The notes beneath the pieces are model-generated. The model searched no databases. It was not told where the DNA came from and saw nothing but the letters and a program-made list of their open reading frames with translations. From assembly GCA_937923175.1 (NCBI GenBank), contig CALALB010000081.1, positions 1 to 33,681 on the forward strand: a DNA stretch of 33,681 nucleotides. The letters are read 5' to 3'. This stretch comes from an uncultured Chromatiaceae bacterium. Lineage in GTDB: Bacteria; Pseudomonadota; Gammaproteobacteria; Chromatiales; Chromatiaceae. Positions within the stretch are counted from its first letter, which is position 1. Every line of letters starts with the position of its first letter. Shown here in pieces: positions 11,284 to 21,396 of this stretch. A program made the position numbers and the translations under genes.

Positions 11284-12372
11284 ATGTCTGACATCCTGGT
11301 CGTCGGTGGCGGCATCATCGGACTCTTGACGGCGCGCGAACTGGCTCAGGCCGGCGCTAAGGTAGCCCTCGTCGAGATGGGCGAAACCGGGCGCGAGTCA
11401 TCCTGGGCCGGTGGCGGCATCCTCTCGCCGCTTGATCCCTGGGGCGCGCCTAAGGCGGTAGATGTCCTGGCCCGTCTCAGCCAAAGGCTTTATCCGACAC
11501 TCGTCGCCGAGCTTGTCGCCGTCACAGGTATCGATCCCGAATATACGGTCAGCGGAATGCTGGTCCTCAACCCAGATGATCCCGAACGGGCGATCATCTG
11601 GGCGCAACGGCACGCCCAGCGGATTGAGCGGCTCGATGCCGCCCAGTTGAGCGCCCTTGAGCCCGAGCTTGGGATCCAACCGGACCAGGCCTTGTATCTA
11701 CCCGAGGTGGCCCAGATCCGTCCCCCTCTACTCACCAAGGCCATCCGGCGTGCCATCGAGCGCCAGGTCAGGATCCGCGAACGCGAGGAGGTCTGTGAGC
11801 TCATGGTGCGCGGTGGGCAGGTTGTGGGGGTGCGCACACCTCGGGCGCAGATCCAGGCCGAGCAGGTGGTGATCTGCGCTGGGGCCTGGACGGCCAAGCT
11901 CCTCGAACAACTGGGTAATCCGCCGGAGATCCGTCCGGTACGCGGTCAGATGCTCCTCTTTCATGCCAAACAAAACCAAATCCGGCGGATCGTACTCTAC
12001 CAAGGGCGCTATGTTATCCCGCGGCGCGATGGGCAGGTGCTCTTTGGCAGTACGCTCGAGGAGGCTGGATTTACCAAGCAGACCACCGCCGAGGCCAAGG
12101 AGTCCCTGTATCAGGACGCCATCCAGCTCTTTCCAGTGCTCAAACGCGCCCCCATCGAGGATCACTGGGCTGGGTTGCGTCCAGGCTCACCGAGCGGGAT
12201 CCCCTATATCGGCGTCTATCCGGGGATCGCTGGGCTGTATTTCAATGCGGGTCATTTTCGCAATGGTTTGACCCTGGGTCCTGCCTCTGCTCGGCTGATG
12301 GCCGATCTGGTATTGGGGCGGGAGCCGACCCTGGACCCCGGCCCCTATGCCCTGGAGGCCTTTAGGGCATAA
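11284..12372 (+). CDS. thiO: Glycine oxidase ThiO (FAD-dependent)
   Basis: A DAO-family flavoenzyme that oxidises glycine to dehydroglycine/iminoacetate for the thiazole ring of thiamine. The 362 residues begin with the FAD-binding Rossmann motif ILVVGGGIIGLLTARELA and an acidic VALVEMG strand end. ESSWAGGGILSPLDPW follows, typical of ThiO. The C-terminal substrate/FAD region shows GLRPGSPSGIPYIG and GHFRNGLTLGPASA. No other thi genes are adjacent. Start ATG 11284 has only a weak upstream GGAAG. Alternative: another D-amino-acid oxidase-like enzyme, but the ESSWAGGGILSP block favours ThiO. Confidence 0.87.
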   Translation: MSDILVVGGGIIGLLTARELAQAGAKVALVEMGETGRESSWAGGGILSPLDPWGAPKAVDVLARLSQRLYPTLVAELVAVTGIDPEYTVSGMLVLNPDDPERAIIWAQRHAQRIERLDAAQLSALEPELGIQPDQALYLPEVAQIRPPLLTKAIRRAIERQVRIREREEVCELMVRGGQVVGVRTPRAQIQAEQVVICAGAWTAKLLEQLGNPPEIRPVRGQMLLFHAKQNQIRRIVLYQGRYVIPRRDGQVLFGSTLEEAGFTKQTTAEAKESLYQDAIQLFPVLKRAPIEDHWAGLRPGSPSGIPYIGVYPGIAGLYFNAGHFRNGLTLGPASARLMADLVLGREPTLDPGPYALEAFRA

Positions 12373-12400
12373 GTGGGGGAGCAACTGCCGGCGGTCGTTG

Positions 12401-12426
12401 CTGGACCCCGACCTGCGCCGGGTTGA
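12401..12426. repeat. Short degenerate copy of the intergenic repeat
   Basis: CTGGACCCCGACCTGCGCCG plus GGTTGA resembles the core of the repeat at 14.9-15.1 kb (CTGGACCCC...GACCTGCGTCGGG, minus-strand reading). It lies between the convergent thiO and folC ends. Confidence 0.4.
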
Positions 12427-12451
12427 CCTTTCTGGTTCAGCGCTAGACCGA

Positions 12452-13768
12452 TTAGGGTATGCCCCGCTTAGCCTCGGAGGGGCAGGCTGGGTGTCTCAGG
12501 GCAGCGGCGACTGTGGTAAATGATCCAAAGATCACCAATCCATCGCCCGCCCTTGCCTCGGCCAGGGCCTGGTCGATCGCCGAGGCGATATCCCCAAAGA
12601 TCTGACATCTGTCCTGGCCCAGAAGACCAGCCAGACGCACCGCTAATGTCTCTGCCGGCAACGCCCGCTCATCCGCGGTCTGCCCCAGATACCAGCGATC
12701 GATGAGTTCCACCAAAGGGGCAGCCATCCGCTCGGCTGGTTTGTCGTTCAGGATCGCAAATACCGCCCGCAGCCGGCCTAAGCAGGACAGATCGCGTAGA
12801 TTGGCCGCCAAGGCAGCGGCGGATTCGCCATTGTGCGCGACATCCAGGATCCAGGTGACCGGACCGGCCAAGACCTGAAAGCGTCCGGCCAAATGGACCG
12901 CGCGCAGCCCCTGCTCGATCGCGGTGCGCTGAATCGGCAAAGGATCGGCGAGCGCCCGCAAGGCAGCCAGGGCGGCGCTGGCATTATCGAGCTGAAAGAC
13001 ACCGGGCAAGGCCGGTCTGGGCAGATTGAGCAGCGCCTCTGCCCTGCCCTCGCTCACCCGCCCGGTCCAGGACCAACCGGCTGCCGTCTGCTGCCAGGCA
13101 AAGGCCCGCCCGAGCTCGAGCGGGATGGCACCGATGCGCCCTACCTCGTTGCGCAGGCTCGCCGGGGCATCGCGCTGGCCGATGATCGCCGGGCGTCCTG
13201 GCCTAAAGATCCCCGCCTTTTCGCGGGCGATGGCCTCCAAGGTCTCGCCTAGCCATTCGGTATGATCGAATCCGATATTGGTGACCACCGCGACCTCGGC
13301 ATCGATGAGATTGACCGCATCCAGCCGTCCCCCCAACCCCACCTCGAGCACAACGAGATCAAGCCCGGCGCGGGCGAATAGATCCAGGGCAGCCAGGGTC
13401 CCAAACTCGAAATAGGTCAGCGGGACCGAACCGCGCGCTGCCTCGACGCGGGCAAAGGCAGCGCATAGTGCCTCATCTGCGACCGGCTGCCCCTCAATCC
13501 GCACCCGCTCGTTGTAATGCAAAAGATGCGGTGAGCTATAGACACCGCAGCGATAACCGGCGGCGCGGGCGATCGATTCGATGATCGCCACTGTCGAGCC
13601 CTTGCCATTGGTCCCACCGACGGTGATGATGGGGCAAGCGGGGCGCAGGGCGCCGAGCCTCGACCAGACCGCGCGGACGCGCTCGAGACCCAGGGCGATG
13701 CGGTTCGGATGAATCTGGGTCAGCCAGGCAAGCCAATCGGCAAGCGTTTTCAGGTTTTTGCTGGTCAT
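12452..13768 (-). CDS. folC: Bifunctional dihydrofolate synthase / folylpolyglutamate synthase
   Basis: Adds glutamate to dihydropteroate and to folates. The 438 residues show the Mur-ligase-like ATP loop GGTNGKGSTVAIIES, then GVYSSPHLLHYNERVRI (substrate loop), LEVGLGGRLDAVNLID and TNIGFDHTEWLGETLEAIA, all diagnostic of FolC. DVAHNGESAAAL marks the C-terminal domain. Last gene of the trpFBA-accD-folC run, the same order as in Pseudomonas and many gammaproteobacteria. 119 bases separate it from accD. The C-terminus is compact and ends near the repeat fragment before the convergent thiO. Confidence 0.95.
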   Translation of the reverse strand: MTSKNLKTLADWLAWLTQIHPNRIALGLERVRAVWSRLGALRPACPIITVGGTNGKGSTVAIIESIARAAGYRCGVYSSPHLLHYNERVRIEGQPVADEALCAAFARVEAARGSVPLTYFEFGTLAALDLFARAGLDLVVLEVGLGGRLDAVNLIDAEVAVVTNIGFDHTEWLGETLEAIAREKAGIFRPGRPAIIGQRDAPASLRNEVGRIGAIPLELGRAFAWQQTAAGWSWTGRVSEGRAEALLNLPRPALPGVFQLDNASAALAALRALADPLPIQRTAIEQGLRAVHLAGRFQVLAGPVTWILDVAHNGESAAALAANLRDLSCLGRLRAVFAILNDKPAERMAAPLVELIDRWYLGQTADERALPAETLAVRLAGLLGQDRCQIFGDIASAIDQALAEARAGDGLVIFGSFTTVAAALRHPACPSEAKRGIP

Positions 13769-13887
13769 GGTCAGAGCCCACCCATGATGCTGGCCTAAGG
13801 ATATCAGACCCGCCTGACAGGCCTTCTGGGCCTCGCCTCGACCCTCGTCGGGGTGATTGAAGGTGCCGCTAGCGCACCCCTGTCATC

Positions 13888-14856
13888 TCAAGCCAGAGGC
13901 GCATGAACCGGCACGACGGTCCGACAATAACGCGGCCGGTGCATGAGCAGGGCCAAGAGATCGGCGATGCGCTCGCGTAGATCCCGCCGATCGATGATCA
14001 TGTCGAGTGCGCCCTTCTCGAGCAGAAATTCGCTGCGCTGAAAGCCCTCGGGTAATTGCTCGCGCACTGTCTGTTCGATCACCCTGGGCCCGGCAAACCC
14101 GATTAAGGCATTGGGTTCGGCGATATTGAGGTCACCCAGCATCCCCAGGCTTGCCGAGACTCCGCCCATGGTCGGATCGGTCAGGACCGAGACAAAGGGC
14201 AGGCGCTGCTCGCGCAGCTTGGTAAGGGCAGCGCTGGTCTTGGCCATCTGCATCAGCGAAAACAGGCTTTCTTGCATGCGCGCCCCGCCGCTGGCCGCAA
14301 AGCACACATAGGGTGATCCTTGGGCAATCGCGGTTTCGACACCGCGCACGAAGCGTTCCCCGACTACCGAGCCCATGGATCCACCCATGAAATTGAATTC
14401 AAAGGCGGCAGCCACGATGGGTTCACCCTTCAGCCGACCGCGCATGACAAGCAAGGCCTCCTTTTCGCCCGATTGTTTCTGGGCCTGGGCCAGCCGGTCC
14501 TTGTATTTTTTGAGGTCCTTGAACCGCAGCGGATCGACCGACTCTAGGTTGGCACCGATTTCCTCGCGGTCCTCAGGATCTAAAAAAACCTCCAGACGGC
14601 GGCGGGCGCTGATTCGGTTGTGATGCCCACATTTAGGGCAGACCTCGAGGTTACGTTCGAGCTCAGCCCGATACAGGATGGCATTGCACCCTGGGCACTT
14701 GGTCCAAAGGCCTTCGGGTACCGTCCGCTTGGTGCTGGCATTAATCCGGATGCGCGTCGGGATGAGCTTCTCAAACCAGCGTTTGCCCTTGTCCATCGCC
14801 TGACGCATGGTGGCGCTGGCCTGCGCTTGGAGCTGTGATTTGGTTGAATCTTCCAT
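13888..14856 (-). CDS. accD: Acetyl-CoA carboxylase carboxyltransferase subunit beta
   Basis: With AccA, transfers the carboxyl group from biotin to acetyl-CoA, the committed step of fatty-acid synthesis. A zinc ribbon CPGC...CPKC lies in [15 protein letters not shown] / [10 protein letters not shown]. The crotonase-like core has [37 protein letters not shown] and [18 protein letters not shown]. The start is uncertain. ATG 14856 gives 322 residues with a 20-residue extra leader; ATG 14796 gives [17 protein letters not shown], closest to the usual SWFEKL start. The frame is open further upstream, but that part runs into a repeat. It lies after trpA across a 259-base repeat-bearing gap, so it may have its own promoter. 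Confidence 0.94.
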   Translation of the reverse strand: MEDSTKSQLQAQASATMRQAMDKGKRWFEKLIPTRIRINASTKRTVPEGLWTKCPGCNAILYRAELERNLEVCPKCGHHNRISARRRLEVFLDPEDREEIGANLESVDPLRFKDLKKYKDRLAQAQKQSGEKEALLVMRGRLKGEPIVAAAFEFNFMGGSMGSVVGERFVRGVETAIAQGSPYVCFAASGGARMQESLFSLMQMAKTSAALTKLREQRLPFVSVLTDPTMGGVSASLGMLGDLNIAEPNALIGFAGPRVIEQTVREQLPEGFQRSEFLLEKGALDMIIDRRDLRERIADLLALLMHRPRYCRTVVPVHAPLA

Positions 14857-14895
14857 CTCGGTTAGTTGGGTTGGGTTGGCCAAATGATAGGCCAG

Positions 14896-15095
14896 ACAAA
14901 TGGATTTCCGCCCTGGCTTGCGCCGGCATGACTCCCCCCTCAACCCGGCGCACACCCGGGCAACCTGGCGAAGGCCGGGGCCCTACTCTCCCCCTTGATC
15001 CCGACGCAGGTCGGGGCGGGGTCCAGAGAACGCCCTGGCGGGGCAGAGGGTTCTGGATTTCCGTCCCGGCCTGGCGCGGCATGAGTGGGCATGGC
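14896..15095 (-). repeat. Intergenic hairpin-rich repeat (copy 1)
   Basis: Fills the trpA-accD gap. The segment 15018-15048, read on the minus strand (CTCTGCCCCGCCAGGGCGTT then CTCTGGACCCC), matches 33311-33341 at about 26 of 31 positions. Next to it is the hairpin CCCGAC-GCAG-GTCGGG (15000-15015), followed in minus reading by AAGGGGGAGAGT, comparable to the GACGGGGGAGTAA that follows the hairpins in the other copies. Confidence 0.7.
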
Positions 15096-15115
15096 AGGGT
15101 GCGCACCGCGCTACC

Positions 15116-15925
15116 CTATTTGGGTTCGTCGATCGCCTGGCGCAGTGTTTTGAGAAAGGCGGCGATCTCAGCTGGGATCCGCTCTGGTGTTTCGCCCAAG
15201 GACTCGATCCGGCTGACGATCGCGCTGCCGACGATCACTGCATCGGCGATCCTAGCGATCTGCGCGGCGGTCTCGGCGTCCTTAATCCCAAAGCCCACCC
15301 CGACGGGGAGGGCGATCATGGATTTGATCCGAGCCAGATGGGCCGCGACATCGCTTGGATCCAGATGACCAGCCCCGGTCACCCCCTTGACCGAGACATA
15401 GTAAACGAATCCAGAGGCAAGCGCGCCGATCCGCCGGATGCGCTCGTCGGTTGAGGTCGGGGCAAGCAGATAGACGAGGTCTAAGCCCTGGCTCTTGAGG
15501 ACCCCAACCAGCTCCTCAGCCTCCTCAGGGGGGACATCGACGATGAGTACCCCATCGGCCCCAGCAGCATGCGCGCGCTCGGCAAAGGTCTGATAGCCCA
15601 TGCGCTCGATGGGGTTGAGATAGCCCATGAGCACCACTGGCGTCTGGGGATCAGAGCGGCGAAAGGCCTCCACCATCCCGAGCACATCGCCCAGGCGCAC
15701 CCCCTGAGCGAGGGCGCGTTCGGTGGCGCGCTGGATCACTGGACCATCGGCCATGGGGTCCGAGAAAGGGACACCAAGCTCGATAAGATCGGCGCCCGCC
15801 TCAACCAGGGCATGCATGAGGGGAACGGTCAACTCGGGCCGAGGATCGCCGGCGGTGAGATAGGGGATCAAGGCCCGGCGCCCCTGGGCCTGCAATTCGG
15901 CAAAACGCTCAGCGATCCGGCTCAT
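15116..15925 (-). CDS. trpA: Tryptophan synthase alpha chain
   Basis: Cleaves indole-3-glycerol phosphate to indole within the alpha2-beta2 complex. The start at ATG 15925 gives [20 protein letters not shown] (269 residues), overlapping the trpB stop as ATGA. A further ATG 9 bases upstream is possible. Catalytic Glu and Asp lie in the family signature [19 protein letters not shown]. Other blocks are [42 protein letters not shown] and [15 protein letters not shown], which close the TIM barrel. The overlap implies translational coupling with trpB, fitting 1:1 subunit production. Confidence 0.97.
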   Translation of the reverse strand: MSRIAERFAELQAQGRRALIPYLTAGDPRPELTVPLMHALVEAGADLIELGVPFSDPMADGPVIQRATERALAQGVRLGDVLGMVEAFRRSDPQTPVVLMGYLNPIERMGYQTFAERAHAAGADGVLIVDVPPEEAEELVGVLKSQGLDLVYLLAPTSTDERIRRIGALASGFVYYVSVKGVTGAGHLDPSDVAAHLARIKSMIALPVGVGFGIKDAETAAQIARIADAVIVGSAIVSRIESLGETPERIPAEIAAFLKTLRQAIDEPK

Positions 15926-17115
15926 AATGTCCACCCGTCGTGCTCAGCGACTGTGTGCATATCCTTATCGCCGCGCCCAGAGAGATTGACCACGATGATC
16001 TGATCGAGACGCATCCGCGGTGCCAACTGCTCCGCATAGGCCAGGGCATGGCTGGATTCGAGCGCCGGGATGATCCCTTCGGTGCGGGTGAGGCGATGAA
16101 AGGCGGCCAGGGCCTCTCGGTCAGTCACCGCGACATAGGTCGCACGCCCTGTGTCTTTCAGCCAGGCATGTTCAGGACCCACCCCTGGATAATCCAGCCC
16201 GGCTGAGATCGAATGGGTCTCGAGGATCTGACCGTCCTCATCCTCCATGAGATAGGTCCGGTTACCATGCAAGACCCCGGGGCGTCCAGCATTGAGCGGC
16301 GCGGCATGGCGACCGGTCTCTAGCCCCTCCCCTGCCGCCTCGACCCCATAGAGTGCAACCTCCTCGTCCTCGAGGAATGGATAAAACAGGCCCATGGCAT
16401 TTGAGCCGCCGCCGACGCAGGCAATCAGGGCATCGGGCAGTCGCCCGGTGCGTTCCAGTAGTTGTTGTTTGGTCTCGCGCCCGATGACTGCCTGAAAGTC
16501 GCGCACCATCATGGGATAGGGATGAGGGCCGGCCACGGTGCCGATGATATAAAAGGTGCGATCGACATGGGTCACCCAATCGCGCATCGCCTCATTGAGC
16601 GCATCCTTGAGGGTACGCGACCCCGAGCGCACTGGCACAACCTCGGCGCCCAAGAGCCTCATGCGATAGACATTGGCCTGTTGGCGAGCGACATCCACCT
16701 CGCCCATATAGACCACGCATTCAAGCCCCAGGCGCGCCGCGACCGTGGCCGTTGCCACCCCATGCTGGCCTGCGCCGGTCTCGGCGATGATGCGGCTCTT
16801 GCCCATGCGCCGTGCCAGAAGCGCCTGACCGACGGTGTTATTGACCTTATGGGCGCCCGTATGATTGAGGTCCTCGCGTTTGAGATAGATCTGGGCCCCG
16901 CCGAGCTCGCGACTGAGCCGGGCGGCGTAGTAGAGAGGCGAAGGCCGTCCGACATAGTCGCGCAGATCAGCCGCAAGTTCGGCCTGGAAACTCGGGTCGT
17001 TTCGATAGCGTTCATAGGCCAGACTCAGCTCCTCAAGCGGCTGCATCAGGGTCTCGGGGACGAAGAGCCCTCCATAGGGTCCAAAATGCCCCCGTTCATC
17101 GGGAAATGGATACAT
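15922..17115 (-). CDS. trpB: Tryptophan synthase beta chain
   Basis: A PLP enzyme that condenses indole with serine. The start at ATG 17115 ([20 protein letters not shown], 397 residues) is preferred because GCGAGG sits 6 bases ahead; a longer frame to 17160 exists but lacks a site. The PLP lysine is in [27 protein letters not shown], the phosphate-binding [11 protein letters not shown] and [16 protein letters not shown] are all present. The C-terminus ends in the normal LSGRGDKDM motif plus a short tail. It lies between trpF and trpA, a common gammaproteobacterial trpFBA arrangement. No leader peptide or attenuator was found before it. Confidence 0.97.
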   Translation of the reverse strand: MYPFPDERGHFGPYGGLFVPETLMQPLEELSLAYERYRNDPSFQAELAADLRDYVGRPSPLYYAARLSRELGGAQIYLKREDLNHTGAHKVNNTVGQALLARRMGKSRIIAETGAGQHGVATATVAARLGLECVVYMGEVDVARQQANVYRMRLLGAEVVPVRSGSRTLKDALNEAMRDWVTHVDRTFYIIGTVAGPHPYPMMVRDFQAVIGRETKQQLLERTGRLPDALIACVGGGSNAMGLFYPFLEDEEVALYGVEAAGEGLETGRHAAPLNAGRPGVLHGNRTYLMEDEDGQILETHSISAGLDYPGVGPEHAWLKDTGRATYVAVTDREALAAFHRLTRTEGIIPALESSHALAYAEQLAPRMRLDQIIVVNLSGRGDKDMHTVAEHDGWTL

Positions 17116-17163
17116 TATCGACCTCGCTAAGACTGGATGGTGGGTGACACCCCCCATCATGGA

Positions 17164-17814
17164 TCATGTAAAACCGGCACGCCGCCGATCGCCCTCCCGA
17201 ACGCCCTGCATAAAGGATGCGATCAGCTGGTGGTCCTTGATCCCCTTGGCTAACTCCACCCCGCCGCTGACATCGATCCCATAGGGCCGGACCCGCGCGA
17301 TGGCCTCGGCGATATTGGTCGGATCAAGACCTCCGGCCAGGATGATCTCGGGCGCAAGCTGAGGTGGGATGAGATCCCAATCGAACCTTTGGCCGGTACC
17401 GCCGGGGCGAGCTGGGTGATAGGCATCAAGCAAGAGACCCTCCGCCCCCGCAAAACGTGCCCGCTCGGCCTCAAGATCGATCCCCGGGCGCATGCGGATC
17501 GCCTTGATCCAGCGCCGGTTAAACCGGCTGCAAAACTCGGGCGATTCATCGCCATGGAACTGGAGGAGGTCGAGCGGCACCTGGGCAAGTACGGATTCGA
17601 TCTCATCGGGCCGCGCATCGACGAACAGGCCAACCGCGCTGACAAAGGGTCTAAGGACCTTGCACAGTCTTGCTGCCTGGTCGATGGTCACCGCCCGCGG
17701 GCTGGGCGGATAAAAGACCAGGCCTATTGCATCGGCCCCGGAAGCGACTGCCGCCTCGACATCCTGGATGCGGGTCAGACCACAGATTTTGACCCGGGTG
17801 CGCATCGGGGTCAT
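17164..17814 (-). CDS. trpF: Phosphoribosylanthranilate isomerase
   Basis: An Amadori rearrangement of PRA to CdRP in tryptophan synthesis. A stand-alone 216-residue TIM barrel. The catalytic Cys lies in RVKICGLTRIQD and the acid Asp lies in the C-terminal half (LLLDAY). The phosphate site is ILAGGLDPTNIAEAI and GIDVSGGVELAKGIKD. The start ATG 17814 overlaps the truA stop as ATGA; ATG 17805 (MRTRVKICG) is an alternative. 48 bases separate it from trpB. Confidence 0.95.
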   Translation of the reverse strand: MTPMRTRVKICGLTRIQDVEAAVASGADAIGLVFYPPSPRAVTIDQAARLCKVLRPFVSAVGLFVDARPDEIESVLAQVPLDLLQFHGDESPEFCSRFNRRWIKAIRMRPGIDLEAERARFAGAEGLLLDAYHPARPGGTGQRFDWDLIPPQLAPEIILAGGLDPTNIAEAIARVRPYGIDVSGGVELAKGIKDHQLIASFMQGVREGDRRRAGFT

Positions 17815-18641
17815 GGACTCTGCGCCAATTCGGAATCATCGCGCAACCGCGCAAGCGGGGCACGCTGACTGATCTGCGGCAGGCCAAAGCGCTCGGGATA
17901 GTCGGCGCGCACAAAATAAAGCCCCTGAGGCGGCGCCGTGACCCCGCCGAGCCTGCGGTCCCTTATCCTCAGCAGCTCAGAGGTCCACTCGACCGGCGCC
18001 TCGCCGCGCCCGATGGTGATCAGGACACCCGCAATATTGCGCACCATATGATGTAAAAACCCATTGGCGCCAATGGCAAGGACGATGAGCCCCTCCTGCT
18101 GGTCGAGATCCAGATAAAACACCCGGCGGATTGGGCTTTTCGCCTGGCAGGAAAGGGCGCGAAAGCTGGAAAAATCATGTTCGCCGACCAATGCCTGGGC
18201 CGCCGCCCGCATCCGCTCCAGGTCCAGGGGTTCATGGATCCAGACGGCGCGCTGCCGCATCAGCGGCGAACGGGTACGTCGCACCAGGATCTGATAGCGA
18301 TAATGCCGGGCCGTGGCGCTAAAACGGGCATGGAAGTCAGGGGGAACTGAATGGGCCCAGTGCACAGCGACATCCGGCGGCAGATGGGTATTGATCCCCA
18401 GGACCCAGGCGCGCTCGCTGCGCCTGGCCCGGGTATCGAAATGCACGACCTGCTCGATGGCATGGACACCGGCATCCGTACGTCCCGCCGCCTGGAGCTG
18501 GAGCGGATGATCGGCGACCCGTGCGACCGCCTCCTCGAGTACTGCCTGGACCGTGCGCACCCCCGGCTGGATCTGCCAACCCTTGAAGCCGATCCCGTCG
18601 TATTCAATCCCGAGGGCGATCCGTCTGCTATCTGGCGCCAT
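17811..18641 (-). CDS. truA: tRNA pseudouridine(38-40) synthase
   Basis: Forms pseudouridine in the anticodon stem-loop of many tRNAs. 276 residues. It begins RIALGIEYDGIGFKGWQIQP, with the catalytic Asp in AAGRTDAGVHAIEQVVHFDT. The RNA-binding blocks ATARHYRYQI and GANGFLHHMVRNIAGVLITIGRGE are intact. Its ATG shares one base with the fimV stop (TAATG at 18641) and its stop overlaps trpF, so it is translationally tied to both. The fimV-truA-trpF order is shared with Pseudomonas. Confidence 0.96.
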   Translation of the reverse strand: MAPDSRRIALGIEYDGIGFKGWQIQPGVRTVQAVLEEAVARVADHPLQLQAAGRTDAGVHAIEQVVHFDTRARRSERAWVLGINTHLPPDVAVHWAHSVPPDFHARFSATARHYRYQILVRRTRSPLMRQRAVWIHEPLDLERMRAAAQALVGEHDFSSFRALSCQAKSPIRRVFYLDLDQQEGLIVLAIGANGFLHHMVRNIAGVLITIGRGEAPVEWTSELLRIRDRRLGGVTAPPQGLYFVRADYPERFGLPQISQRAPLARLRDDSELAQSP

Positions 18642-21394
18642 TACCCTGGACGATCGAGTCGCTCGAGCAACTCCCGCACCTCTTGGCGCTGCTCCTCCCG
18701 ACCCTCGTTGAGCACCTCCTCGAGGATCTCGCGCGCGGCCTCCTTGTCGTTCATCTCGATATAGGCACGGGCAAGATCGAGCTTGGTGGCAACCTCATCC
18801 CAGATCCCCGAATCGACCTGCCATTGGGAGGACAATAGATCTGAGGGGACACTTTCGCGCTCAGGACTTGGGACAGAATCGATACCCAGCGAGGATCCGG
18901 TCGGCTGGGGAATGGGTTCAGGCTCCGGATATTTGAGGTCTGGGGTTTGACCCGCCTCGATCTTTTGGAGGATTTGGTCCAACTCGTCCTCGAGCGAGGT
19001 AAGCTCGGCTGGGGCCGGCTTGGACTCGCTGCTCGGGATCTGGAGATCAACGAATAGGGCATCATCAGGCTTGGATTCGGATGCCCCCAGACCCAGCGAC
19101 TGGCTAAGATCATCCAGCAGCAGATCCTCGGTCTTGGGGACCGGCTGGCTGGATGGCACCCCTAGACCCAGACCCTCGCCCGCGGAAGGGGGGGAGTCAC
19201 TCCGGGGCAGGCCAGAATCTACGAGCCGGCCTGCCTTTTCCACGACTGGTGTCTCTGGCGCTGGTTCAGAGCCCACCGCTGAGGGTGCCTGAGCTGAGGC
19301 CCCTTGCCCTACCAGACCTTGGGCGGTGACGGTCGGCGTGGCCTCGCGCCATAGACGCTGTAAACGCTCCCACTGAGCGGGATCCTTTCTATCGCCACCG
19401 CTGGCTTGGATGTCGTCGAGCAAGGCCTGAAGGGCCTGGCGATCGCCGCTGGCAGCCAAGGCATCGGCCAATTTATATTTCAATTCGATCCGCTGGGGAT
19501 GACGCTGGATCTCCCTTTCAAGCAGCTCACGCGCCTCGCGATGGCGTCCATAGGCAATATAGATATCCGCCTCGGATAGGAGGTCTGCTTCCTCGGTATG
19601 GATATCCAGGGTGCTGAAGATCGAGGGCGGGCCCTCGTCCTCCAGATGGAGCGAGCTCGCCTCGGTTTGGGGCGGGCTGGCGGGCTGGGTTGACTCATCA
19701 GGGGGTGGCGTCTCCTTGACCAGCGGAACCGCTTTAGCCAGCGAAACTGCTGGCGCGGCCGGTATTTGCGGTTCAGAGATTCCAGGCGAGGACCAATCGA
19801 GTGAAAGATCCTTTTCCTCCTCCAGCTGCGACCGGCGGCGGTTGTTTACCAATGAAAAGACCAGGACACCGATCGCCGTGAGTCCAGCCAGCCCAGCAAC
19901 CGGCAATAGGAGATCATGCCAGATTGAGTCTTGTGGGATCTGCGGCTGGGGCTCAGGAACCAAAACCGGCTGGGGCGGCGCAGCGGTCTTAGGCGGCTCT
20001 GGCTCAGCAGGCTGGGCAGGCGGTCTGGATTCGACCTCGGGTAAAGGGATCAGTGCAGCCCCAGGGGCTGGCTCGGTCTCGCCCTCTGGAGATGCAATCG
20101 CCGCAGGCTCGGCCGAGGGTTCGACGGGCGATACGGGCGCCGGCTGAACCGATGCCTCGGTCCCTACCAACTCTGGCTGGCCCATGGACTCCACCGGCTC
20201 AGCGGCTGGGGGAGCGACGGGTGTCTCGGGTTCAGGAGACTCGGATTCAGGTCCCAAAACCGCCTGAGGACCAGTTGCAGGGGGGGGCTGCTGAGCAAGG
20301 AACTGGAGCTGGGCCAATTCGGAATCGCGCCGTTTGAGCTGATCTTGGATCTCGGCGAGCTGGGCCTCGAGCTCCTGGATCCGCTGGCGCATCTCGGCAG
20401 CCTCTTGACGCGCTGACTCGCTGGTCTCGATCGCCTGCAAGACCTCCGGCGATGGCTGGTGCATTGCCGCAGTCGGCACTGGCGAGGCTTGGCCAGACGA
20501 GGGCCCTGCCGACATCGGTTGGGCAGGCGCCACAATGCCAGCAACCTTGAGTTGGGCCAGCATCTCAGGTGTCACAGGGGTCAAGGGCGATCTGGCGCCT
20601 GGACGCCCTTGCATCGCGGCCTGAAACTCGCGCCAGGCAGTCTCGGCATCCAGGGCAAAGAGCTCAGCGCGCGAGGGGATGACCAGGGTCTTTCCGGCGA
20701 TCAACCGATTGATATTGGCGCGGACAAAGGCAGACTGATTGCAGCGATAGAGCGCCAGGGCGGTTTGGGCGGGGGTAGCGCCTGCTGGCGCATGGCGCCG
20801 GGCGAGCGACCATAGGCCCTCGCCTGGGGAGACCGGGCCGATATAAACCGGAAAGCCCTCTCCGGGTGGCGGGAGATAATCCCCGGCAGGGGCGGCCCCA
20901 GGCGCGCTGCGGACACCTGTTTGCGCCTGTCTGCCGGCAGGTGCAGCTGAAACCGCGCTCGCTCGCGCGGCCTGGATACTAGGCGCCCGGCGCTCGACCT
21001 GGGTGGGTGGATCCAGCAGCACGGTATAGGACTTGGTCAGCCGACCCTTAGGCCAAATGGCCTGGACGAGAAAATCCAGATAGGGCTCACGCATTGGCTC
21101 AGCGCTTGTGACCCGCACCTGGACCCGGCCATCCGGTGTGGACTCGGGGATGAAGCGCAATTGGGTCAGATAATAATAGCGCTCGAGCCTGGCCTTCTCG
21201 AAGGCCTCAGGAGGAGCGAGCTCGATGCGTACTGCATCCAGTTCATCCGGTTTGATATCGCTGAGTTCGATGTACCCCAAGAAGGGCTGATTGAGCGCTG
21301 ATTCGGTATGCAGGGCACCTAACTCCAAAGCCAGGGCGGAAGCATTGGCCAAGACCGCGGCTATGGCCGAAACCAACTTCAGCGTGCGCCTCAT
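18641..21394 (-). CDS. fimV: FimV-family polar hub / peptidoglycan-binding protein
   Basis: FimV proteins organise the cell pole for type IV pili, chemosensory and motility systems and bind peptidoglycan. 917 residues from ATG 21394, giving MRRTLKLVSAIAAVLANASA, a signal peptide probably cut near residue 22 before LELGALHTES. Regions: FimV N-domain 23-130, LysM domain about 183-242 (ending GKTLVIPSRAE), coiled coil about 318-367, a Pro/Ala/Glu-rich linker to about 490, one membrane helix about 495-516 followed by NNRRRSQ, an acidic cytoplasmic part with TPR-like helices, and the conserved FimV C-terminal domain (TKLDLARAYIEMNDKEAARE) in the last 50 residues. The ribosome-binding site is a G9 run. 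Confidence 0.93.
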   Translation of the reverse strand: MRRTLKLVSAIAAVLANASALALELGALHTESALNQPFLGYIELSDIKPDELDAVRIELAPPEAFEKARLERYYYLTQLRFIPESTPDGRVQVRVTSAEPMREPYLDFLVQAIWPKGRLTKSYTVLLDPPTQVERRAPSIQAARASAVSAAPAGRQAQTGVRSAPGAAPAGDYLPPPGEGFPVYIGPVSPGEGLWSLARRHAPAGATPAQTALALYRCNQSAFVRANINRLIAGKTLVIPSRAELFALDAETAWREFQAAMQGRPGARSPLTPVTPEMLAQLKVAGIVAPAQPMSAGPSSGQASPVPTAAMHQPSPEVLQAIETSESARQEAAEMRQRIQELEAQLAEIQDQLKRRDSELAQLQFLAQQPPPATGPQAVLGPESESPEPETPVAPPAAEPVESMGQPELVGTEASVQPAPVSPVEPSAEPAAIASPEGETEPAPGAALIPLPEVESRPPAQPAEPEPPKTAAPPQPVLVPEPQPQIPQDSIWHDLLLPVAGLAGLTAIGVLVFSLVNNRRRSQLEEEKDLSLDWSSPGISEPQIPAAPAVSLAKAVPLVKETPPPDESTQPASPPQTEASSLHLEDEGPPSIFSTLDIHTEEADLLSEADIYIAYGRHREARELLEREIQRHPQRIELKYKLADALAASGDRQALQALLDDIQASGGDRKDPAQWERLQRLWREATPTVTAQGLVGQGASAQAPSAVGSEPAPETPVVEKAGRLVDSGLPRSDSPPSAGEGLGLGVPSSQPVPKTEDLLLDDLSQSLGLGASESKPDDALFVDLQIPSSESKPAPAELTSLEDELDQILQKIEAGQTPDLKYPEPEPIPQPTGSSLGIDSVPSPERESVPSDLLSSQWQVDSGIWDEVATKLDLARAYIEMNDKEAAREILEEVLNEGREEQRQEVRELLERLDRPG

Positions 21395-21396
21395 TT

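Noticed and set aside
17116-17163. Possible trp leader or attenuator before trpB
   Set aside because: No Trp-rich leader peptide and no alternative hairpins; the gap is only 48 bases.
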